The position numbers and the translations under genes are program-made. Positions 14,479-21,162 of a stretch of 21,869 nucleotides of DNA are shown one piece after another. How positions within the stretch are numbered: position 1 is the stretch's first letter; each line of letters opens with the position of its first letter. Location: contig CAYMKI010000040.1 in NCBI GenBank assembly GCA_964390695.1, positions 1-21,869 of the forward strand, in the 5' to 3' direction. The DNA is from CAWACC01 sp964390695. Lineage in GTDB: Bacteria; Chlamydiota; Chlamydiia; Chlamydiales; Parachlamydiaceae. Under the pieces are notes generated by a model. It was given only the letters and a program-made list of their open reading frames with translations. It ran no database searches and was not told the DNA's origin.

Positions 14479-15023
14479 CATTGTTTAAAGTCAGTTAGAA
14501 ATGCATTCACCTTTTTTAGGGTCGCAAAATAATTCTTTAGCCGCTGAGTGGGATTGGGAAATACGAAAGAGGGGGTTATTTTTGCAATCTGCCATTTTAA
14601 AGCTGAATTCCCTGAGCCTATTTCATGATGCCTGGTTTGTTTTGTAAAAGTCAACCAGGCTAGACAATCTGTCACATCCGTCGACTCTTCTTCCTTTAAC
14701 AAATTTAAAGAAATTTCTTCTTTAGCATCTTTATGTTGAAATACACCCCAGGAAGATGCCTCCGCATCAGATTCTTTTTCAACGTTTGCAATGACGGAGA
14801 AAATCTGTAAGAGATCTTTTCTTTCAGGGGTGGATTCAATTAAGTTGCGAAATTTTCTACTGGTTTGCATGAGGGCATTTTGTGCTGGCAAATTCAATTT
14901 ATCGACAATAAGGGTAATCAATTCAGTTGGAAGAGTTTCTAGTTTCAATGTCTCAGGTTGTTTTGGTGTGATTTTATCAACATATCGGTTAAATGTGTCA
15001 TGCATTGCTCTGAAGATAAACAT
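14478..15023 (-). CDS. F-box domain protein, candidate host-directed effector
   Basis: In this 181-residue protein, residues about 28-65 (LETLPTELITLIVDKLNLPA, then QNALMQTSRKFRNLIES) match the F-box consensus LPxELxxxIxxxLxxxxLxxxxxxSRxFRxL. F-box proteins in eukaryotes bind Skp1 and recruit targets to SCF ubiquitin ligases; those of amoeba symbionts are thought to act inside the host. The remaining ~115 residues are hydrophilic and not recognised; no leucine-rich or other substrate-binding repeat is visible. There is no signal peptide, so any export would be type III. The ATG has AAGGGA 5 bases upstream; a second ATG at codon 7 has none. Divergent from the hydrolase gene and, like it, AT-rich. 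Confidence 0.72.
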   Translation of the reverse strand: MFIFRAMHDTFNRYVDKITPKQPETLKLETLPTELITLIVDKLNLPAQNALMQTSRKFRNLIESTPERKDLLQIFSVIANVEKESDAEASSWGVFQHKDAKEEISLNLLKEEESTDVTDCLAWLTFTKQTRHHEIGSGNSALKWQIAKITPSFVFPNPTQRLKNYFATLKKVNAFLTDFKQ

Positions 15024-15386
15024 GAATTTCCCTTAAATTTCAAAAATGAGTTTTCACTCACCTTGAACACAACGTATTTTAATTGATTTGAAGTTATAAA
15101 TACAAATGGATCATGAAAATTCATTGTATAGACTAAAAAAATAAAGTAAAGATTTAAAGCTCATAGGCTTAAACCGAAGAATAATCCCCCCCCACTCAAA
15201 AAAAAATCAGTGATTTTACCATATTCCTGCAGTCTACTATTTTTATAGTGCGGAATAGCTAATACTACTGTTAATAGTGAAAGTATGTGTGTTTAAATAT
15301 ATTAATTTATATAAATCATATTATTGTATAATAAAAGTACGGTTTAATTTATTTAATTTTTTTATTTATGTAAATTAGAGGTTGCT
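15024..15386. other. AT-rich spacer between divergent island genes, with homopolymer tracts
   Basis: This 363-bp stretch lies between the F-box and hydrolase starts. It contains a C8 tract (15186-15193), an A9 tract (15198-15206), and a TATAAT at 15327-15332 that may be the -10 of the hydrolase gene, though no good -35 is seen 16-18 bases before it. No open frame is supported. The base composition is markedly more AT-rich than that of the flanking housekeeping genes. Confidence 0.5.
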
Positions 15387-15932
15387 ATGGATCCAAATGC
15401 ATCATTACATAAAAGTGAATTTGTGAGTAAAGATATAATAGAACCTGATATCCGAAATAAAAAGATTCTAAAAGGTGATGATATTAAAAATAAAAGCAAG
15501 TCCGAGTTGAGCGATATCATGAAATCACGTATTCAAATTCATGACATGACTACGGCGGCAACCCTGCAAAATTCAAAGATGCAATTCGTTCAACAGTATG
15601 CTTATGATAAAGTCAGTGGTTTGATCAACAAAAAAACCATCATGTCTGGTGCCAATAAGACTTATGATGAAGTAAGGCTATTAACGGGAAAGCATGTAGA
15701 GTTTGCTAAAATAGGGGGTGTACACCTGACGTTTAATTGCGATCGTGGGGTGACAGTGGATGCTCACCATTTCGAAGCCGCTACTTTTGTCAAGGCAATG
15801 GAGGAACAGGGGGGGGTGAGGACGCATTATACCATCAAATTAAACAAAAATGCCCCCTATTTCGGAAAGCCTTATTTGCTTGAAATCACTCCTAAAGACC
15901 CTCAGAATCCCCGCCCAAACTTTCCTTTATAG
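15387..15932 (+). CDS. N-terminal part of a split CHLPS/DUF818-like protein
   Basis: These 181 residues from an ATG with TAGAGG 5 bases upstream are hydrophilic at first (Lys/Asp/Ile-rich), then more mixed. There is no signal peptide or membrane helix, and no catalytic motif. It ends at TAG (15930-15932), and the following hydrolase frame continues in the same register with no gap, so this is probably the N-terminal region of one ~613-residue protein. A G8 tract at 15809-15816 encodes Gln-Gly-Gly-Val and could slip. It may persist as a separate polypeptide. Function unknown; its neighbourhood with an F-box protein suggests a host-interaction role. Confidence 0.6.
   Translation: MDPNASLHKSEFVSKDIIEPDIRNKKILKGDDIKNKSKSELSDIMKSRIQIHDMTTAATLQNSKMQFVQQYAYDKVSGLINKKTIMSGANKTYDEVRLLTGKHVEFAKIGGVHLTFNCDRGVTVDAHHFEAATFVKAMEEQGGVRTHYTIKLNKNAPYFGKPYLLEITPKDPQNPRPNFPL
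15809..15816 (+). repeat. G8 homopolymer inside a coding region
   Basis: Eight consecutive G residues lie at about codons 141-144 of the N-terminal hydrolase part. Poly-G tracts are known slippage sites in chlamydial pmp genes. A length change of one or two would shift the frame. Confidence 0.7.
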
Positions 15933-17228
15933 GTGGTGGAACTGAATATTGAACCTCTATCCAGTAATCCAACAGAAGAACAGTTACAACTACATAAATC
16001 ATTTCTGAACGAAGCGCGCAAATATTTTCGTTTAAACAGTCAAGTTTTAATCCAAGATGATGCGAGTGGCAAATATTATGCGGTAGACAACTCTTCGGTA
16101 TATGTCATTGATCAATCGACATATTGTTCGGGAACGTGTATATATAGCGGTTTTAAATTAAAACCCGCCCCAGAAAATCCACATCCAATCGAGTTGGATG
16201 CGTTTGTTTTTGACCGCATTCTATCAAAAGACGCAGCTAAAAAATTGGATTCGGATATCATAGGAAGTTTGAAATCTATGGATGTCGAGTCATCCCTTTG
16301 GTCTTTAAAAAATACAGCAGATAAAACGTATTTGGTGAGGCGCCGAGATCTACATAAATTAGAGCTGATCACAAATGCACGTCTTTCACAGTTTGCGACT
16401 TATCAACAAACTATTTGCCCCCCTCTCAAAGGAGAGATCAGAGGCGTTGCGTTATTAACAACCAATCAATCAGATATTGTAGAACAGCATTCTAATGAAA
16501 TTTTATCCTTTTTGCTGGAGGGAGCCAATGTGCTGATATACAACAATCCAGGTAAGGGATTGAGCAAAGGCGCCCCTTCTACTGAAAATATCAATACTTC
16601 GATTGAAGCTTGTTATCACTATTTACTCAATCAGGAAATTCCCGATCATCTCATTTTGGCCAAAGGACAATGTTTTGGGGCTGCTCCAACAGCATGGTTG
16701 GGTCATCAGCATCCTCGCATCAATCTATTTTTAGATCAAAACCCTTCCAATTTCCAAGATGTCGTTTCTAAAGAGTTTAATAATTACATAAAAGAGTTGA
16801 AAAGCTCTTCGAAACAACAAGGTGGCATCATAGGATCAATTGTGGGTACTATTACCGATCTATTATCGGATAATCGAACTATAGACAAGGGATTGGAATA
16901 TATTCTTGGAAGTTATGATGTGGCCGATGATATTTCCTATAATAGAGGTCATAAATTGATTCATATCAACTTACCTACAGCAGAGACTCTGCATTACCCG
17001 GAGCCAAAGCAATTTGGAGGGGACCAACTTGTTCCCAAACATCACCCAGAATTGATGTTGGAAGCTCTTGAGATCGATGATGAAATAATAAGAAGTAAAA
17101 ATGCCACCCTGATATTCAACCCGGGAGGAAAGCATGTTGTGGATTGGTGGACATCTGCTGAATCGTGCGAAGGTGTGCTACATTTCTTGAAAAATTCTAT
17201 GATTACTAGAAGTTTGTTTTCAGGATAA
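15933..17228 (+). CDS. CHLPS/DUF818-like alpha/beta hydrolase, probably C-terminal part of a split gene
   Basis: This 431-residue stretch has an alpha/beta-hydrolase core: GVALLTTNQS (first strands), VLIYNNPGKGLSKG (oxyanion region), LILAKGQCFGAAPTAWLG (nucleophile elbow), GGDQLVP and NPGGKHVVDWW. A Cys-Asp-His triad is suggested: Cys247 in GxCxG, Asp364 in the usual post-beta7 place, and His401. Cys replaces the usual Ser. The segment after the elbow holds a Gly/Ile-rich helix (QQGGIIGSIVGTITDLL) that may be a lid or membrane-associated. Similarity is to the Chlamydia CHLPS (DUF818) family, function unknown. The GTG start has no Shine-Dalgarno and follows a TAG in the same frame, so independent translation is doubtful. 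It ends 4 bp from the convergent pseudouridine synthase. Confidence 0.65.
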   Translation: MVELNIEPLSSNPTEEQLQLHKSFLNEARKYFRLNSQVLIQDDASGKYYAVDNSSVYVIDQSTYCSGTCIYSGFKLKPAPENPHPIELDAFVFDRILSKDAAKKLDSDIIGSLKSMDVESSLWSLKNTADKTYLVRRRDLHKLELITNARLSQFATYQQTICPPLKGEIRGVALLTTNQSDIVEQHSNEILSFLLEGANVLIYNNPGKGLSKGAPSTENINTSIEACYHYLLNQEIPDHLILAKGQCFGAAPTAWLGHQHPRINLFLDQNPSNFQDVVSKEFNNYIKELKSSSKQQGGIIGSIVGTITDLLSDNRTIDKGLEYILGSYDVADDISYNRGHKLIHINLPTAETLHYPEPKQFGGDQLVPKHHPELMLEALEIDDEIIRSKNATLIFNPGGKHVVDWWTSAESCEGVLHFLKNSMITRSLFSG

Positions 17229-17232
17229 AAGG

Positions 17233-17880
17233 CTACTTAGAAAGAGATTGTAGGGGGCTCTCTAGAGTCAGCCACTCTTTGGTGGTAGGGTGTTCTATTT
17301 TCATAAACACATGGTGCAAAGCTAGCCTATGTTCTTGTAGGGGAATTTTACTGCCATATTTGATATCGCCCACGATGGGACAGCCAATAGCAGCCAGCTG
17401 AGCTCTGATCTGGTGGTATCTGCCGGTCTCTAGTTCGATATCCACTAATATATAACCATCTTTCATTCCCAGCAGCTTGTATTTTAGGCGCGCTTTTTTG
17501 GCATCCGGATGAGCGGAACTGGCAACGGTAGCTTTAAAGTCTCCATGGACCAAATAATGCTCTAAAATCCCTTCGGCTTCTGGCGGGGCTTTTTCCACTA
17601 GGGCTTGATATCTTTTAATGCATTCACCCTGGCGCATGGCAGCTTGCAAGCGAGACAAAGCTTTGCTAGTCCGGGCAAACACCACAATACCGCTGACAGG
17701 CTTGTCTAGGCGATGAATCGACTCCAAAAACACCTGGCCGGGTTTGTTGTATTTTTCCTTGAGGTAGGATTTGCATAGCGATTCAAGGCTGGCTTGATCT
17801 GTACCGCTGGGCTGGGTCAGCAATCCCGCCGGTTTATTGACAGCCAAGATATGATTATCTTCGTAGAGGATTTCTAACAT
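17233..17880 (-). CDS. RluA-family pseudouridine synthase without S4 domain
   Basis: This 215-residue compact enzyme begins directly with the catalytic domain (LYEDNHILAVNKPAGLL). The catalytic motif HRLDKPVSG is at 56-64 with Asp59, and LETGRYHQIRAQLAAIGCPI and GDIKYGS form the late block. The absence of an S4 domain and the small size suggest a subgroup acting on tRNA or rRNA whose target cannot be told here. It is the last gene of an RNA-modification operon, 13 bp after the SpoU methyltransferase, with no strong Shine-Dalgarno. It differs clearly from the S4-bearing paralogue at 12439-13284. Confidence 0.85.
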   Translation of the reverse strand: MLEILYEDNHILAVNKPAGLLTQPSGTDQASLESLCKSYLKEKYNKPGQVFLESIHRLDKPVSGIVVFARTSKALSRLQAAMRQGECIKRYQALVEKAPPEAEGILEHYLVHGDFKATVASSAHPDAKKARLKYKLLGMKDGYILVDIELETGRYHQIRAQLAAIGCPIVGDIKYGSKIPLQEHRLALHHVFMKIEHPTTKEWLTLESPLQSLSK

Positions 17881-17893
17881 TTTGAGCCGTGGG

Positions 17894-18718
17894 TTAATGA
17901 TTTCTGCGCTGTCTTAGGGCTTCATACATGAGCAAAGTGGTAGCCATGGCTACATTGAGCGAATCGGCCACACCGCACATGGGGATTTTCACTTGCAGTT
18001 CGGCCTGCTGCATCCACAGCTCCGATAAGCCCAATTGCTCGGTACCCACCGCCACGGCCAGGGGTAGGTTCATGTTGGCCTCAGTAAATTCGATGCGGGC
18101 AGAAGGCGTAGCGGCCATGATGGTGATGTGATGTTTTTTTAGCCAGTTTAAAGCTTCTGCTCCGGAGGCTTCGACGATGGGGACTGTAAATAATGTGCCT
18201 GTGCTTGCGCGGACAACATTGGGGTTAAATACATCCGTGCATTTGTCGCACACTATTAATGCATCTAATCCCACTGCATCCGATGAACGCAGGATGGTAC
18301 CTAGATTACCTGGTTTTTCAATGGCTTCGGCCACTACAAAGAAAGGGTTTTTCTTAGTTTTAATGATGCTGGAGAGATCGTCTAAAGTTAGCTTTTGCTG
18401 TCTGGCGATGGCTAGCAGTCCATCTGGGCGGTCCCTGTAGGCCATTTTTCGGAATAAAGGTTCGGGACATGTCAACACTTTAGCGCCTTTGGCTGCCAGC
18501 ATGCCGATCAAAGCATCCTCATTACATCCTAAAAAAAGCTCTCGGCACACAAACAGTGTCTCAACACCCCATTTGGCATCGGCGGCGCGCAACAGTTCCC
18601 GGTAGCCTTCGATCAGGAACAGTTCTGTTTCATCCCTCTCCCTTTTCTCACGTAAACGCACTACCTGTTTGATTTTGGGGTTGTGCGGACTGGTGATATC
18701 GTAGTGGCTACTGTCCAT
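17894..18718 (-). CDS. SpoU/TrmH-family RNA 2'-O-methyltransferase
   Basis: This 274-residue enzyme uses SAM and would methylate a ribose 2'-OH in rRNA or tRNA. An N-terminal substrate-binding domain (NPKIKQVVRLREKRERDETE, then FLIEGYRELLRA) precedes the knotted SPOUT domain. That domain has its three motifs: EKPGNLGTILRSSDA, AVGTEQLGLSELW, and IPMCGVADSLNVAMATTLLMYEAL. The order resembles RlmB/TsnR-type proteins, but the target is uncertain. The ATG at 18718 is chosen because GGAAGGTGG lies just upstream; a TTG 5 codons earlier sits on that ribosome binding site. It overlaps the upstream methyltransferase gene by 11 bp and precedes the pseudouridine synthase by 13 bp. Confidence 0.85.
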   Translation of the reverse strand: MDSSHYDITSPHNPKIKQVVRLREKRERDETELFLIEGYRELLRAADAKWGVETLFVCRELFLGCNEDALIGMLAAKGAKVLTCPEPLFRKMAYRDRPDGLLAIARQQKLTLDDLSSIIKTKKNPFFVVAEAIEKPGNLGTILRSSDAVGLDALIVCDKCTDVFNPNVVRASTGTLFTVPIVEASGAEALNWLKKHHITIMAATPSARIEFTEANMNLPLAVAVGTEQLGLSELWMQQAELQVKIPMCGVADSLNVAMATTLLMYEALRQRRNH

Positions 18719-19562
18719 AGGTCCACCTTCCAAATGTTCCGCTGGGCAAAGGCAGAACCTCTGCCGCGCCCTTCAATGTCATCTCGCCGGTATCTATATT
18801 TCCTGGCAGACCGGTCATCATCTGCGCGAGCAAATGTCCCATGGTAATGGGCGTGAATCCGGGGGTGTGGCAAGAGAATAATACGAATAGCGGATGCGGC
18901 GTCAGCAATTGGCGGCAAGCATGCAGCAATTTGCCAAGGTCATCTTCAATTTTGAAGATTTCCCCTTGGCTTCCCCGTCCGAAGCTTGGGGGGTCTAGAA
19001 TGATGGCGTCATAGCGGCTTTCTCTGCGGAGTTCGCGTGCCAAGAACTTGTTGACATCATCGACGATCCATCGAATGGGAGCTTCCGTCAGGTCGTTTAA
19101 GGCGGCATTTTCTCGGGCCCAAGCGACCATGCCTTTAGAAGCATCTAGATGACAGGTGGCGGCTCCGGCTTTTGCCGCGGCGAGTGTGGAGCCTCCGGAA
19201 TAGGCAAATAAATTCAAGACTTTGATATCTTTGCGCCCTGAGCGTTTGGCTTGTCCGATGAAGGTTTGTATCCACTCCCAGAAAACCTTTTGTTCGGGAA
19301 ATAGTCCCAAATGTCCGAAGTCGGTAGGGGATATTTTAAATTTAATGCCGGCGGCTTCGGTTGTCCATTGGGATGGCAAGCGCTCTTTGCGGATCCAGCG
19401 GTTTTCGGATTCTCTTGTGAAGATGGCGTCAGCCTTGTTCCATTCGGCTTCGCGAAGCTGCGGCTGCCAAACGGCTTGGGCTGAGGGGCGGGAGATTAAA
19501 AAAGGTCCAAACTGCTCGAGCTTGCGTCCTTTTCCACTGTCTATCAAAGCGTATGTGTCCAT
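18708..19562 (-). CDS. Class I SAM-dependent methyltransferase, RlmI/COG1092-like
   Basis: This 284-residue protein has SAM-binding motif I, VLNLFAYSGGSTLAAA (115-130), an acidic residue at the end of the next strand (HLDASKG), and the catalytic ILDPPSFGRG motif (188-197). The DPPSF motif and the NLFAYSG form are typical of the RlmI/RlmK 23S rRNA m5C group, but the N-terminal PUA domain is missing or replaced by a ~110-residue segment. The substrate is therefore uncertain. It heads an RNA-modification operon and overlaps the SpoU gene. The ATG has AGAGA shortly upstream. A perfect inverted repeat lies between it and brnQ. Confidence 0.8.
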   Translation of the reverse strand: MDTYALIDSGKGRKLEQFGPFLISRPSAQAVWQPQLREAEWNKADAIFTRESENRWIRKERLPSQWTTEAAGIKFKISPTDFGHLGLFPEQKVFWEWIQTFIGQAKRSGRKDIKVLNLFAYSGGSTLAAAKAGAATCHLDASKGMVAWARENAALNDLTEAPIRWIVDDVNKFLARELRRESRYDAIILDPPSFGRGSQGEIFKIEDDLGKLLHACRQLLTPHPLFVLFSCHTPGFTPITMGHLLAQMMTGLPGNIDTGEMTLKGAAEVLPLPSGTFGRWTYGQ

Positions 19563-19584
19563 ATCATTCTCTGGGTTGAATAAT

Positions 19585-19629
19585 TTGTCCTTATCCGAGA
19601 TTGTGTATGCTATTATCGGATAAGGACAA
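19585..19629 (-). terminator. Perfect 14-bp inverted repeat between brnQ and the methyltransferase
   Basis: TTGTCCTTATCCGA (19585-19598) and TCGGATAAGGACAA (19616-19629) pair perfectly around a 17-base loop. It begins 16 bp past the brnQ stop and ends about 22 bp before the methyltransferase start. It may terminate brnQ, or form a leader structure or operator for the downstream operon. After the stem on the minus strand the sequence is AT-rich but not a clean T-run. Confidence 0.5.
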
Positions 19630-19644
19630 GTATGTTGGCTCTAT

Positions 19645-20814
19645 TTACAAGGTGATATATCCTAAAGTCGATAAAGCAAAGGTAGCGAATACAGGCATCC
19701 TAGGTACGCGTGTTTCATAGAGTTTATGAAAGATGTTGAAGAGGCTTAATACAATCAAGCTTGGGCATAACACTTGTAGAATGGGCGAAAGCATATTGGC
19801 GATGCCCATAAAGCCCAGGTTGGCCAACAGACAGGAAAGAGCCAGGGTCACTAATAAAGGGATCACATCTCCGCCTTTATTGCCCATCAGGTCCTTTTTG
19901 AGGTAATTGGCAAAAATGGACACCAGAGGAATGGCTGTGGTTAAGCAGGCCATGGCAACGGCGATGCAAGATATAAAAGCACCATAGGGGCCGAGCAGAT
20001 ACATCGCTATTGCAGATAAGCGTTCTTCCGGTCTGACGCCTTCGCCTAATAGCGGAGTGTAGTAGGAGGCTATGTAAGTCAAGCCAATATACATGCAGCA
20101 CAGCAGGCTTGCGGCCAAAAGGCTGGCTTTAAACATTTTTCTGAAGATAGCCATTTTACCGGCTTTAGAGTCAAAAGATTCCCCTTCCATTAAAAAATGA
20201 GACAGCACCAAGGGCGCAAAGATGAAGGAAGCGATCAGGTCCAAGGTGTTATAGCCAACTTTGATGCCGCTAAGAAAAGCTTCGGAATCTTTCAGGTAGA
20301 GGTTTTCAGGTACCGGATGCGACATGAAACCTAAGACCAAGATAGCTCCCAAGGAAAGCAGTAAAAGCGGAGTTAACACGAGTCCTAGCAGTTGCACTAC
20401 TTTACGCGGTTTTAAGGTAAATGCCAACACCAGCAGGCTGGCCAAAATGCTAAAGATCACTAAAGACATTTCAGGCAGATAAGGTTTTAAGGTGGCGTAA
20501 GACAAGGTGATGAGTCGCGGGATGGAGCCTACCGGACCCAGTATGATTTGGACAATGAAAATGATAGCGATAGAGGGCCATTTGCCTAGGCGTCCAAAAA
20601 AAGCGTGGTAGTCGCCTTGGAATAACATCATAGCAATCAGACCGAGCAAAGGCAAGCTCACACCCGTTATAAGCAAACCCAGCATGGCGAAGAAGTTTTT
20701 GTCTCCAGAAGCTCCTCCCAAGATAAGTGGCCATATGAGGTCGCCAGCTCCAAAAAACATAGAAAATAGAGCCAAGCCTGCAGCCAGTACGCCTGAATTG
20801 TGCTTATTATTCAT
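19645..20814 (-). CDS. brnQ: Branched-chain amino acid permease, BrnQ/LIVCS family
   Basis: This 389-residue inner membrane protein has about a dozen hydrophobic helices and imports leucine, isoleucine and valine by Na+ or H+ symport. The N-terminal signature GLALFSMFFGAGDLIWPLIL is characteristic of LIVCS carriers. The total is slightly short of typical BrnQ (about 430-440), with a reduced C-terminus. An obligate intracellular bacterium that takes branched-chain amino acids from its host fits this gene. The ATG at 20814 is preferred: GGAGGA lies 7 bases upstream, whereas the TTG 5 codons earlier overlaps that ribosome binding site. Confidence 0.9.
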   Translation of the reverse strand: MNNKHNSGVLAAGLALFSMFFGAGDLIWPLILGGASGDKNFFAMLGLLITGVSLPLLGLIAMMLFQGDYHAFFGRLGKWPSIAIIFIVQIILGPVGSIPRLITLSYATLKPYLPEMSLVIFSILASLLVLAFTLKPRKVVQLLGLVLTPLLLLSLGAILVLGFMSHPVPENLYLKDSEAFLSGIKVGYNTLDLIASFIFAPLVLSHFLMEGESFDSKAGKMAIFRKMFKASLLAASLLCCMYIGLTYIASYYTPLLGEGVRPEERLSAIAMYLLGPYGAFISCIAVAMACLTTAIPLVSIFANYLKKDLMGNKGGDVIPLLVTLALSCLLANLGFMGIANMLSPILQVLCPSLIVLSLFNIFHKLYETRVPRMPVFATFALSTLGYITL

Positions 20815-21162
20815 GAATGATTCCTCCAACGGTAATCTAAAAATTTATTATACTTCTTTAGCCCCGCTAAAGCTTGCTGTCTATACTGAGGTGTTTGGTT
20901 GGAAACTTTAAGCGGGTGCTGATTTAACAAAATTTAAGAGTAGAGCAAGGCTTACCCACGCCCTGTGGACGTAGTCGTACCCGTTCCAGAAAGAAGAGTG
21001 GATCCGGTAAGATGTAAGCGGTTTGTTTTTGCTGCTATCATGTTAAATTCCCGCTCTTTACATTAAGAGCATACACAAATTTTATCACAAATAGGCATTG
21101 GAAAGCAACGTTTTTTTCATGGAGATGAAAAAACTTCTATAGAGGTACCTCATTTCTATATT
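20815..21162. other. Non-coding spacer with inverted repeats; possible leader or small RNA
   Basis: This 348-bp stretch has no supported gene. It contains a TATAAT on the minus strand (20847-20852), a hairpin CTTTAGC-CCC-GCTAAAG (20856-20872), and a second pairing of CCGCTAAAG with CTTTAAGCGG. A GC-richer block (about 20945-21020) has ends GCTTAC and GTAAGC that are complementary and is followed on the plus strand by TTTGTTTTT. No match to tRNA, tmRNA, SRP RNA or RNase P RNA cores was seen. Confidence 0.45.
20847..20872 (-). promoter_or_regulatory. Possible brnQ promoter -10 box with adjacent palindrome
   Basis: On the minus strand a perfect TATAAT (20847-20852) lies 33 bp before the brnQ ATG. 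No TTGACA-like box is seen 16-18 bases upstream. That place is occupied instead by the hairpin CTTTAGC/GCTAAAG (20856-20872), which could be a regulator binding site. The reverse sequence also resembles a -10 box for the plus strand. Confidence 0.4.

Noticed and set aside
20945..21020. SRP (4.5S) RNA candidate
   Set aside because: A faint resemblance (a CCAGAAAGAAG stretch and a later GATGTAAGC) was noted. The invariant GGAAGGAAGCAGCC apical loop is absent, so the call is not supported.
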